Assembly (NCBI GenBank): GCA_020881915.1
Contig: JAJFPB010000008.1
Coordinates: forward strand, 2,046,001 to 2,110,000
Origin: Paramyrothecium sp. XJ0827
Lineage: Eukaryota; Ascomycota; Sordariomycetes; Hypocreales; Stachybotryaceae
Length of the DNA stretch: 64,000 nt
Direction of reading: 5' to 3'
In this document: one piece after another, positions 1 through 11,431 of the stretch
Numbering within the stretch: the first letter of the stretch is position 1
How the letters are laid out: each line of letters opens with the position of its first letter
Made by a program: the position numbers and the translations under genes
The notes under the pieces: model-generated
What the model saw: the letters and a program-made list of their open reading frames with translations, nothing else
Told to the model about the DNA's origin: nothing
Database searches by the model: none

Positions 1-465
1 CAAATTGAGAATGTAAGGGAAATGGTTTCGATACTTTTGTTTGGGTGAAGTTTGGGGATGACAAGTTTGATTCTCTCCCGTATTGCAGTCAACTCTTAGT
101 AGAGGCCGTAGCAGAGGCGCGGTACGTAGGGCTAGGGCGAAGGGTGAAGGGGTAGGTAGACAGGTAGGTAGTAGTAGTAGTCATAAGAAAATCGGCACGC
201 ACGTGCAAAATGTAGAGACGTCCTTCTACGCACAGGGACATTTTAGTTGATATTTATATCGAGAAAGGACATCACATAGTTACGTAGTTTATATAGCAAG
301 TAACACGAGGTAGGAAGATTTGCATATAAGGCTTAAGGATTTTATACCCGCATATAAAAGTAGCGGATATACCCTAGGACCTACCCGCCTCGGCTTCTCC
401 TTCCTTCTCACTATATATAGGACGAAAGGGACGGGAATAGGTAACCCGGGCATTATCTAGGGCGT
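1..465. other. No gene seen; short GTA/GTAG microsatellite
   Basis: I see no supportable coding region. Around 150-181 there is a short run of GTAG and GTA units, a simple repeat. The rest is mixed sequence that may belong to the 5' part of the gene whose only visible piece starts at 466. Confidence 0.4.
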
Positions 466-879
466 TTGCCTTATCAGAGCTTTCTTGGCTTCGAGGAAGA
501 CGTTGGCTATGTTCCACTAGCAACCGACATTGTCAATGTTCATGTCCTGTTGCATAAGAAGGGGCTCTCCAACGAGCTTGCAGATAGCATCATGTTCATG
601 GCAAAGTATGGCGAATGCACTCGACGATTACCGGTTGAGCATGATCCATTTCTGCTAGAAAACCGCAATGAGCTCGACAAGTTTCTCAGATATTGCTGGG
701 TTTTACTCATCCGAAGTGAGCTCATGGCTAGGGCTGTTGGCAATGGTCTCAACTGGGAACAGATAGTGGCCGAAGCCCTGGTGGAGATATTCAGATGTAG
801 TTGTCGCGCCGATCGGAGTAGATTATCAGCATATGTGCAAGGCTTTGACGAAGCTGGTGGTATTATACGATATCTATAA
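466..879 (+). CDS. Unrecognised fungal protein, probably a partial gene
   Basis: An open frame of 137 codons that opens with TTG, not ATG. The first in-frame ATG is codon 43, so the true start is either an upstream exon I cannot place or that internal ATG. The middle of the frame (a DPF...NRNELDKFLRYCW stretch) resembles a recurrent C-terminal module in fungal hypothetical proteins, but I cannot name it. It is rich in charged and aromatic residues, with no signal peptide or membrane segment. It converges on the ABC transporter gene, whose stop lies 87 bases away on the other strand. It could be a truncated relic. Confidence 0.35.
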   Translation: MPYQSFLGFEEDVGYVPLATDIVNVHVLLHKKGLSNELADSIMFMAKYGECTRRLPVEHDPFLLENRNELDKFLRYCWVLLIRSELMARAVGNGLNWEQIVAEALVEIFRCSCRADRSRLSAYVQGFDEAGGIIRYL

Positions 880-965
880 ACTATTATGATGAAGAAAAAT
901 AGCTTCGAAACTGAGGTTATCCAAAAAGACTCCTTGTAAACCATCTACCTGCCACGATACCCCTC

Positions 966-3900
966 TCACTTCTTCCTGTTCCACTTTCTAACACGGAAGA
1001 GGTAATACAGAACGACCGCCATGAAGAGGTTAAATACGATAAAAGCCCACATGATGCCAAAGTTTCTCCAGCGCTGTGACCAGTAGATGTTAGAACCTGC
1101 CAGGAATTGATCCGCAACGCTCAACGGACAATAACGACACTCTTGGGTATCGCCAGGGTTTTGTAACTGTCCAGGAGCTTGCTGAAGATACGGACCCATA
1201 TACTCGCCACACGTAGATCCATTGGGTGGAGGGAAGCGCAGTGTTTCCGTTTCAGAGCAGACGACGGCTCGCGCGTGTAGCTCTGTTGCTGCAATACCCC
1301 CAACCCAGTAAGTGAAAGGACTAACCCTGTACATGAAGATCCAGAATCCAGGCAGCGCATCGGGGGTTTGGAGTACACCGCAGAAGGTAAGACTCATCAG
1401 AGCGAGGAGAGTTACAATGTGGGCCGCGGTCACTGCATCGGGCATGGCGACGATGGTCATGTGGGCGAAGGAACTGGCGTAGATGAAGAGCTGGATGATG
1501 AACAGGAGGACAAGACCTTGACGTTCGGGGGACTGGTTGGCACCCATGACAGGGAAGTACCAGCACGCGTAAATCAGAATTCCGGTCATGATCTGGTAAG
1601 GAATTTCGACTGCGAGGTTGGCGATGATGAAGGCTTTCCACGAGTACGCCTTGCTTGGCTTCTCCCGCACCTCGTACAAGGATCTCTGCGTGACAAACTG
1701 AGGCTGAATCTGCTGAACGAGAGTTGAGAAGATGGTCGTGATCATGAAAATCGAGAAGATGACGGTCTGCATGCCAGATTGACTCGGACTTGCGTCATAG
1801 AATGAGAAGCCGATGAAGAGACCGGCAGCAATGCCTAAGGAGAACTTGGCAAAGATGTAGCTGGGCATTCTCCAATACTGCTGGAAAACCCGATGCAAAA
1901 CCTCATCCAGCTGAGTCCTGAATGGCACGGCGAATTCAGAATGCGCGCCTGGCTCGTCGTGCCCAGCGGGAGGTTCGTGCAGCTTCTCATTGTGGATCCT
2001 GTCAATCTCCTGCTCGACCAACGTGCGCTCCTCGCTGGCCTTCCACAGGGAATGCCAGTCCTCTCCAGCTTCGTTGGTGCCATTGTTGACAATCTCGAGC
2101 ATGAACTCGGCCGGGTTTTCCTCCTTGCCACACTTGCGCGATCCGTGAGACTCGAAGTAGCCAAGCAACTTGGAGGAATCGTGGCCAATATCGCCAAAGT
2201 ATACGGTCTTACCACCCTTGGCAAGGAACAACAGACGGTCAAACGACTGGAAGAGAATGGCGCTGGGCTGATGAACAGTGCATAGAATGGCCTGGCCAGC
2301 GTCGGCGAGCTTGCGGAGGAATGCGCAGATGGCCCAAGAGCTCTGCGAGTCCAAGCCACTCGTCGGCTCGTCCAAGAATAGCAGAAGCTTTGGCTTGGCT
2401 GCAAGCTCGACGCCAATGGTCAAGAGCTTGCGCTCTCTGACGTTTAGTCCTTCGCCAGGAACGCCAACAACTGCATCGGCAAACTCTTCCATGTCAAGCA
2501 TCTTGATGACCTCTTCGACAAACGCATATTTCTCTTCTTTGCTGACCGTGGCCGGTTGTCGCAGCATGGCGCTGAATCTTAGACTTTCGCGGACCGTGGA
2601 TGTTTCCAGATGCAGATCTAGAGAGACGTTAGTGAGTTTTGTGATTTGGAAGAAGCAGTTGGATCAAGCTCGTCCACATACCTTGTTGTTGCACATATCC
2701 AGTCTTGCGCTGGAAGCTGGGATCACGGGGCTTGCCATTGACAAACATGTCGCCTGTGATGACGCCCATCGTCGTGCGTTGAGCCAAAACGTCCAATAGC
2801 GTAGTTTTTCCAGCTCCAGAGACGCCCATCAAAGCCGTCAGCGTTCCGGGCTTGACCCAGCCCGAGACGTGGTCGAGCAATCGTCGCTCCTCAGACTTGA
2901 TGTGAATGTCGTAGACGACATCACGCCACGTGAATATGTCCTTTTGCGGCTCAATTGCTTTGACGTCGCCGGGTTTGGTTGACTCCTCTGGCTTGGCGTT
3001 GGCCGTGGTGTTGTGCACTTCGTCTGAGCTCTGATGGCCGTCTTGGAGGTAGGCAGGGACATGGCCGCGTTGGAAAACAAGGGCCTCCGCGGTGCTTGCC
3101 GTTGACGAATTCAGCTCGACAGCAACAAAGTACAAGATCATGAAGGCGAACAGGAAGGCGAGCAGGATCCCAAAGTTCCTCCAAACGTGCGAGTAGTAGT
3201 AGTCGTAGTTCGCTGCGATGAAGGCATCGCCGCTGACTGTTGATTGGCCGGCAACTGCTCCAGCCACTGAGCAAATCCAAGAGTCACCTACAAGCGGTGT
3301 GTATGCCGGTACGATGGCGGAGCAAATGAATTCTCTTCCGTGAAACTCATTCGCAACCAATATCTCGAAGCCGTAGAAGATGGGGTTGATCCACCGAATC
3401 CACGAAAACCACGGATGCATGTTCGGGACAGTAATTGTGAAGCCAGTATAAATGACCAGAGCGCTGATTGAATGAGTAAGTCAGCTATACATCGAACGGA
3501 GAGGGAGGGGCAGAGGCAAAGGTGACATACAGGACCAAGACACCGGACAGCGACATGGCTTGACTGACGGTTTTTGTCAAAGCTGCCATAGTACGGAAGA
3601 CGGCAGACATGACAAAAGTCGACGTAAACGTGATCAAGAAATAGATGAAGAACTGGGAGGGCTCTCGCCTGAGTCCAGACAGAAAGTAGAGGACGATGTT
3701 GAAAGCCACGGCAGCGAGGAACTTGATGGGGATGTCCGCTACTATGCCTGCCGCAGCTTCTGTCGCGGGGTGACAAAAGGCGTAAGAGGCGTGCTTTTCG
3801 ACAATTGGGCGCTGGGCGTACAAGCTGTTGATCTCGGAGATGGCAGTCAGGGCGTTGATGAGAATAGCGATGAAGAGAACGGATCCTTTAGCGTAGAAGC

Positions 3901-5760
3901 CAGCAGTGGCATCCGGACTCCCAAAAAACACGGAACCAATGATGAGAGCCATGACAATCTGGCTGATGCAGGAGGTGAGAGTGGAAGATTTATCATTCCA
4001 AACACGCTGGTACGCTCTTTTTGTGTTGAGCTTGATCTGCATCGCAATGCTGATGGTGTAGGGCGACTCGGGACGGACGTGCTTGGCCTGGCGCAAAGCC
4101 TTTTGCTCTCGAAGCTCAGCAATCTTGTCGGTGGATCCTAAAACGTGCTCCTCGTACTGCTTGATGTCTGCGAGGAGTGCTTTGTACTGTCGAGAACTCC
4201 TCCAGTATTTCTCAAACTCCTCCGGCGTGCGAGGAACCTGCTTCTCCATGCCGGGCTTAGCCTGTCGCTCCTGGGGGTTGGTTACGGACGTCAGGAAGTC
4301 GCCGGTCGTCTGTCGCGGAGGACAGTGCCAGCCTTGTCGCTCAAAGTACGCCTTGGCCTCACTTGCGGGACCAAAGTAGATCTGCCGTCCTTCGTACAAC
4401 ACGGTCGCCTTGTCGAACAAGTCGTAGATGGCCTGGCTGGCTTGGTAGATGGCTACCGCGTTTGCCTGGTGGCCTATATCGGAGACCATGCGGAGCGACT
4501 GCACAAATTTGTAGGCCGTGGCTGAGTCGAGGCCACGAGTACTGTTGTCCCAGCAGGAGAAGGGACTGCCTGACAGCGCCATCTCGGCGATGCTGACTCG
4601 CTTCCTCTCGCCTCCCGACACGCCACGGATGAAGTCGTTGCCAACCTTGGTGTTCCTAGTGTGACTGAGACCGAAAGTGGCCATGACGACGTTGCTCACA
4701 TATTGGCTGAAGTCCTTGCGGGACATGCCATTCAAGCGATGACTGGGTGTGCGAGCTGCCGCAGCATATTCTAGAGTCTGGCCGACCGTGAGATGGGGGA
4801 AGTGTTTGTCGACCTACAATATTGTCAGTAAGATGCCTTGTATGTTGGTTGTCAAGGAGGATTGGAAGAAGATTAATTTACCTCCTGGTTGTAAATGGCT
4901 TCGCCCTTGAACTCCTTCTTCATCTGCTTCTGCGGAATTCCATCATAGTGAATGACAGATCTTTCGCCAACGGTCAATCCGTGCAATTCGCCACACAGAG
5001 TCTTCAGGAGGGTGCTGCAGCCGGATCCCGGTCGACCCAGGACAATGAGAAGCTCCCCCCCCTTGATGAGCCCATCGAAGCTATGCAGGATTTGCTTGTG
5101 CTTTTTCTTTCCGAAACTAAACCAATCGCCAATTCGCAATGGGGCGAGGAGCAGAGACCCGACAGTCTCCTGCACCTGCACGGCGGCGCCCTGGCCAAAG
5201 ATATCGACATCCTTGTAGACGACTCCGGTCTGTTTCGCGGTGACGCCTTCTTTCTGGAGCGTCCGGGCAAAGTTCTGGATCCATTTGTGTAGATCAAATT
5301 GACCTGATTTGGGGTCGAGTGCTGGGTCCTCCTCATCCAGGACCTCCAACGTGTGGGCTCGGCTCGGGTGGCCAGATACGACAGAGTGACGTCGAGATAA
5401 CGATGTCGCGATGCGTACCAACTGTGCACGATCGGCCTCCCCAATGACGTCGTGTGATGCTTGGCGAGTGTTCACCGATCGAAGAGGTTCCGGCGATGGC
5501 TGTGATGAATCAGAAGAGTCGCTGGTGTCTTGCTCAGTCTGTATTTTGGTGAGCTCTTGGTCCATCGGATCGTGCTTCTCATTGAGCTGCGGCTCGGTCT
5601 CCACTGGGGCCAATGCCGGCGCCGTGTGGGTCGTCGACGTTTGTTGTTGTTCCATGGTCACTGAGGAACCGCTTTGGTCGACACGTTGCTGGGTATGAGT
5701 TTCACCCGTCGACTCGGTGTATTCTGGCCTGCTCGACTTGGCGACAATCGACGAATACAT
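966..5760 (-). CDS. PDR/ABC-G family multidrug efflux transporter
   Basis: Full-size pleiotropic drug resistance transporter of the plasma membrane, expected to export xenobiotics or toxic metabolites using ATP. Exons are 5760-4882, 4813-3531, 3463-2682 and 2617-966, giving about 1531 aa, a normal family length. Layout is NBD1-TMD1-NBD2-TMD2. NBD1 has the degenerate Walker A typical of PDR pumps (GRPGSGCST, residues about 242-250) and a canonical signature [13 protein letters not shown]2 has a canonical Walker A (GVSGAGKTT), a Walker B followed by [10 protein letters not shown], and a degenerate signature (LNVRERK). This asymmetry is normal for the family. A Ser/Thr/Glu-rich N-terminal extension of about 150 residues precedes NBD1. 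ATG at 5760 is the longest start; an in-frame ATG 35 codons later is an alternative. Splice joins restore conserved PDR sequence (for example [12 protein letters not shown]). The substrate cannot be told from sequence. Confidence 0.95.
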
Positions 5761-8700
5761 GATGTTTTGATCGACAATGTCTCGGTCTGTAATTGACGAT
5801 GACTCAGCGGATGCTGAATGTAAGAGTGACCGAGCGTGAGCATGCCAAAGCTAAGCGATCCAAGGGCGGAATGAATGCACAGGCAAGCAGGGGAGCTGTC
5901 CGCATCTTAAGTACAAGCCAACAGAGTTAACGGATCAGGAGACACATGCGTGCTTCCGACCCTCCCCCTCTCCCAATCTGTTCTACTATGGTACAGCTAC
6001 ACAACATGCTTCCACTAAGACGTAATGGAGGGATGAAAACATGCCTTCAGAGTACAGTGACGCTGCAACTAGCTTAACCTTCTCTTGCCGTGATGCCTCC
6101 CGCTAAGGCGTAGTGGCGGGATTTGGTGCCGCCCGATACACCGCTCGAAGCGCCCGACTTGTCAGAAACTCAATGGCATCGGGTTTCGGGACTTGCGGAT
6201 TAACCAACGCGCGGACGGGACACAGTCGATGCCCGAACCAGTCAAGCCTGGCCACCAACAGGGCCTTGGCGTGGCAATCCGTCTCTCTAGGGGTCGAACT
6301 GCCATGCGCTCGCTTACAACCCGAGACCGAGCAATCTCAATTGGCTCTTGTCCTTGTCGCACGTTCGGGGGATATGCTCGCCCCGCTGATGTGATCACCC
6401 ATTTCATCATGCAGTGCGCGCAGTGCAGTCCTGCCGGATGCGCAGGGATGACAGTAACCGAAGCACCATCGAACGTGACCGCCCAAGCTGCAGCCCAGGA
6501 TTTTGTTTCAAAACCAACAAGGGCGGCTTATTATTGACAACAATCGCACCCATCAGGCTGTGTACATGCAAGCGGGGAAGCGAGATGTCAAGTCACGACA
6601 GAGAAGAAACGCCTTTCTCTGCCGCCTTCAATAATTAAGAACACATCGGACTGTCGCAGGTAGAAACAGCTCAGAAATGCCCGGTCATAGAGGAATTTAT
6701 AACAAGAAATTTTGACATATTTCGACCGCATTGTCATTGAGATCGTTCAACAAGCTTCACATCCGTGGCTGTCTCAATGCTTGGCATCTTACAATGCAGC
6801 GCGATGGCCTGATGATACCTGTAAGGACGTCGCCGGCTTCTCAGCCTACTCGCTAGGACCATTGCTCTTTTACGACAAACAAAACCCAGTTCCAAGAAAT
6901 AAGGGGGAGGAAAGATCTCCATGGAAGGCGAAAACACGCCGAAGATCTACATGATTAGGTTGTGTCACTACCTTATTTTGGGGGCTGAAAGATCTGGTAC
7001 CGCAGTGGTATTTTTATGATACTGCCGTCTTCCTCCCTTGGATATTTTTTCTGTGCTGCGGTCAGTCACTCTCAAAATTAGATGAAGCGCGCTCTCCCAG
7101 GATGACTCTCCAGGGCGGAAAAGATCAACAGTCCGAGCCAAGCTGGAGACGAGAGCACACTCTGCAAGGCTGGACCCTACCTACCGTGCCAGCCTTGGCA
7201 ATATTAAATGCACAAACCACGCTGATTCCTCTTTTTGAAATGACCTCAGGGGAAATCAAGAGGGCACTCTCAGGATGTCTTGGCAAATCTGGACAGCATA
7301 CGCTCTGACGTTGTCGGGAACATCCCGGCGTCCGTCTCACAGCAGACTTTTATGGATTGCATAGCCTAGCGACGGGTTTAGCGTTTAATCCAAGGAATCC
7401 CGTCGCCCGGATCTAGGTTCATTCCGTCAACGACAGGCTGCTGACTGCCGGAAAGTTTGACAAGGGGGCTCAGGCCTTTGGCACAAGGATGGGGCGGAAG
7501 TAGACCGATTGACCTAGCCCTATTAGATGTTCTGCATGTAATCCTTCAATTGGTTATTCCTGTTGAAAGCAGCACATCTGATGGTTTTTTGTGATCGCTC
7601 CGTTGCAGACCCTACAGTACTTTGTCGCACGCCACGATATTCTTATGTGGTTATGGACATCGCATCCCGAAATCCGTCCGTCTTGTGTGGCCTCTTATCG
7701 CTGACCCACTGTCTGTCTGGGACTTGCCGGCTCATCATGAGCATGGCAGCTCCACTGGAACGCGAGCCTGCGCCGAACTCCGTGTCAACCCTGGCCGGCA
7801 ATGCCGCCCCAAAAAGAGTAGATCACGGAATTGATCGACAACAGCGCCCGGGTTTCCGTAGCAGCTCCCCGTGTCTATCCCGGGACGTCGGACGAACATT
7901 GTCACCCGGTGGAATTTATCAGCTGTCGGGACTGTAGCTGCGAAAACTGCGTGGAGATAAAAAGAAGACTTGCAATTGGCCATCAACTCCCTTGAGTAAG
8001 GCGTGTTTGGCAGAATTTCAAGGGAGTCATGACATCATAGTGTGTAGCGTGGCCGCCATATCCACCCACAAAATCTCCATGAACCTCCATTACTTCAATC
8101 GAGGAGAACGTAGCCAGGTCCTCGAGTTGACGTCCACAGAACAAGAAAGGATAGACTTATTACTACTGCTACGAGTCCACCCCTAGTATCTTGCCAAGGA
8201 CAAAACACTAATATCACCTTTTTAATCACTAATTAGTATTATAGTTGGGCAATTTGGTGATTAAAACGGTAATTTTACTGTTATATCCCTTTTAAGATAC
8301 GGTGGGTATGCTGCTAGGAGTAGACAATGGCCAGAAGGAATCCCTGCATTTGGAGGAGTGTCTTGCACACATCTTGGAGTGGGCACAGGCATTTTTTCGA
8401 GGTACCTAGCTTGTAATGTCCGATATGGATGCGGACGAACGCGTGCCCAGAGCGTTCGTGGAATGGCGAGTGAGCAATGAAACGGGATGGGCGCAAGCAG
8501 TGTTGATTTCCCATTGGTTGTGACTCGCTCTGGAGAGAAGTGCACACACAAAGCTATGTAGAATGTAAGGATTGCTCTGCTTGAGATGTCAATTCACAGA
8601 AGAAATCTTGACTCTTGACACTACCTTAGTGCCAAGTGCCTTGTGCCGAGGCTCAAGAGGAGGGCTGATTTCACCAGCTTTCCCCTGCACATCAAAAGTC

Positions 8701-9421
8701 AATCTGACTCGTGCTTCAGCTTGCCTAACCGAAAGAAATGTAGGCGATTTTACCCCCGCGAGTTGATCGTTTTCACGGACAGCCCATTTTTCACAAAAGA
8801 CGCACCTCATCAACACTCGGATTTTCTAGAGAACGTCTCGACAGTGATGTCGCCTCTGTTTCGGAAAACTCGCGTTCAATTACTGGAGCCCCAGCTCCTG
8901 GCCCCGAGCTGTTTCATAGACAAGAAGTCGCAAGGCTAGATCGTGCACCACCTGGCCCACATGGTTGTCTTGACGAGAAGTTCTTGCAAGCGTGCTGCAG
9001 AACGTGGGAGGGGCATCTCCGGCTTGTCCAGATGGTGTAGATTCTCGTGTAGATGATCTACCATGCCTTTCTGATATTAGAGCCTTTCCCCCTGTGCACG
9101 CTGCATCGCCCGCGACTGGTTCCTTGTAATGGATCCAAGGGACGGCATGCGGTGGACTCAAGTCTACTTAAGCATGCCACGAATGTAACCCAATCAATAG
9201 ACTCCTCTCAACGAGAGTGCTCCTACTTCATCTTACGCAAAAGCAGTATTATATTCTCGAAGTGTATAGTTGCGTTGCAATAGTTTTCAATTTAGGGTGT
9301 TATTATAGGAATTCTTCCTACGTTTTATTCTCTCAAGACTCATGTTTCTCTTGCACCTTGGACCAAGCTTCCGAAGCGGTGAAAACTCCCAGCATCATGC
9401 TTTCTCCCGCTAAATCTGGCG
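5761..9421. other. Gene-poor stretch, nothing supportable
   Basis: About 3.6 kb with only short frames on both strands, none with recognisable domains, signal peptides or credible splice joins. The first few hundred bases presumably hold the ABC transporter promoter. Near 8221-8265 a 7-bp inverted repeat (TAATCAC...GTGATTA) sits in an AT-rich patch. I found no tRNA, transposon ends or repeat arrays. Confidence 0.5.
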
Positions 9422-10628
9422 TCAATCAGGTAGGTTGGCAGTGTGAAACCGGCAGTCCTCTCGATGTGCACTGTTGTCGGTCCTTAAGATCTCATCATAG
9501 TCTACTAGACATTCCCAGCAGAAGCCATAGAGACACAAAGTACCTGACAGCCCATCCATATCAGCTGTACATCTCTCTACTGTTGCTGACTGCATGAACG
9601 CACTAGCTTCACGCTTTTCATTATGGGTAGGGTTGTGAGCAGGAATGGTTAGCCCACCTCCTGCCGCACTGCCAGCAGAACTCATGCCAGCAGAGAGAAC
9701 CTGCCTCGCATGAGTAACAGCTTTTCTCGCAGACAGTCTGAGAGTAACCTCGTAGCGAAAAAGAAAGTATCCATTCAAAGTACACTGCAGGACCAGGACT
9801 TACATTTCATGTGCGCACTAAGGTCCCATCAATCCACGGTTAGCGAACTCTAAGCGCAACAGAAGGGCTACAGGTTGACCGGTGTATCACTTACCAACCT
9901 CCGTTCTTCTCGATGCTCTTGCCACAGCTAGGACATGGCTTTGTGGTTGACTTTATAGTGGTCATTGTGGCGCGTTCGTCCTCTATCGCGCGTAGGAGAT
10001 CCGCGGATAACGAGGCGGCGGTCAGCGCTGAGTTTTCAGATGTCGAAGATGGAGTTCCAGTGACACCTAAACGTGATGATTGCGCAGTTTCATATTCCTC
10101 GCACGAGAGTCCGGCATGCCACGGGACACCATGGGTGAAACACGTACGACTGCCACAAGTGTTGCATTTGACAATGGGCTGGGCCTCTCCGCCTAGGTGG
10201 ATTTGACCACTATCACAGCCCGGTGCGCTACACTTGAGTAGTTACTTTAAGCAGTTATTCGATACGAACTAGACGATCGTTTCAAAACTTACCCAGGCAA
10301 AGTCATCCTCGTCCTGCAAGGCAGCGCGAACGAGGAGTTCTTCGTATCGAGTGCGCACGTGCTCGTTCGCGTATTGTAAAACTTCATCGTAACTAAGTTC
10401 AAGGCCACATTCGGGGCAATTGATATTCTTAGCACCCTTGTGCTCAATATCATGGGCGATTGATTCATTCAAACAGGAGCTGCAAGTCGCTTGTTTATGG
10501 GTACACTCGCTTGTCGTTGGCCACAGAGAAAATTCGAAGAAGTGCTTGGACTCGTCGCAGACAGCACAAACCAGATTAATTTCATCAGGCGCGAGATGTG
10601 CCACTCCTAAACTGTATTCCGTTTGCAT
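9422..10628 (-). CDS. RBR-type E3 ubiquitin ligase (RING1-IBR-RING2)
   Basis: Predicted RING-between-RING ubiquitin ligase, a family that passes ubiquitin through a thioester on a RING2 cysteine. Exons are 10628-10293, 10232-9895, 9817-9804 and 9543-9422, giving 269 aa. RING1: C21, C24, C42, H44, C49, C52, C71, C74. The IBR begins at C113 across the first splice. RING2 has C212 and C215, then the predicted catalytic C225, then C230, C233, C238, C241 and a closing H..C..H tail. The C225 codon is split by an intron, and the residues after it (AHMK) come from a 14-nt micro-exon. The preceding intron is 76 bp, the next 260 bp. ATG at 10628 is chosen because the open frame upstream starts only with TTG; an extra 5' exon is possible since many fungal RBR proteins are longer. 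The substrate is unknown. Confidence 0.85.
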
Positions 10629-11431
10629 GTTGTCGATGATAGGAGGCTGACGTCGTGGTTCTTCCAATTCCCCGTGTTAAGACCTGTTATTTTTGAGGAA
10701 TAACTCTTTAATACAACGAGTCATTCATGTCGTTATTGATAGCTTTGTCGTTGCTTTGTCATTACTTGATCTGTTTGAAGTAAGGCATTGTGTCTTTTGA
10801 TTTTATTATTCCTGCAAATGAGCCCCCAACTCGTGGTGGGCCTCCTGCGTTTGTGACTTAGGCAGGGTTTGGCCTCCCGCATTGTGGTTGCATCGGCACT
10901 CCATTAACATGCTTTAGTAGGTCTGTTTTTGGTTCTTTGGTGCCTGAGTTGTGCCCAGACGTAGGCGGGATCCTTCGCCACAGCCATCAATCACGGCGGT
11001 TCTCCGGTCTCTCAATGCAGCCTGGCCTCCGGCAGAACTTGCCGTCGGCAAGTATGATCAGCATGTACCACAGAAACTTCTAGAGCCCATGTCTCTTTTG
11101 ACTTCATACAATATAGGTGATAGCTATTTGGGGTGCAAGTTTTCTTCCGCACAATTTCTCAGCCCGTGACTCCGCGTTGAACAAGTGTGCTGTGAGCAAT
11201 TTTGTGTCCTCGGTATTGTCAGTTTCGCGCTTGGTAGGTCGCCTTTTTGAGTACAAGTTTTCTGAACATCACCCGAACACTATGTGGGCATTTCAAGATA
11301 CGTGCAAGATATCAATACAGGCCACATGAAATAGCAACAAGCGACAACAAATTCTCGCAACTAAAGAGTTTTATTGCCGAGCGTTTGCTTGAGAGAAAAC
11401 ACCAGAATTCTCAGAGTCCAGTTTCCCGTCC
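10629..11431. other. Intergenic, no gene seen
   Basis: Between the RBR gene start and the CorA-like gene stop, both on the minus strand. Only short shadow frames are present. It presumably contains the RBR promoter, or an unplaced first exon, and the 3' UTR of the CorA-like gene. Confidence 0.4.

Noticed and set aside
2278..2799. Plus-strand frame of 173 codons over the ABC transporter
   Set aside because: It is antisense to an intact ABC ATPase region and crosses one of its introns without any domain signal.
6113..6537. Overlapping plus-strand frames of 93 and 114 codons
   Set aside because: No motifs, no splice support, and a long frame also exists antisense, the pattern of non-coding GC-balanced sequence.
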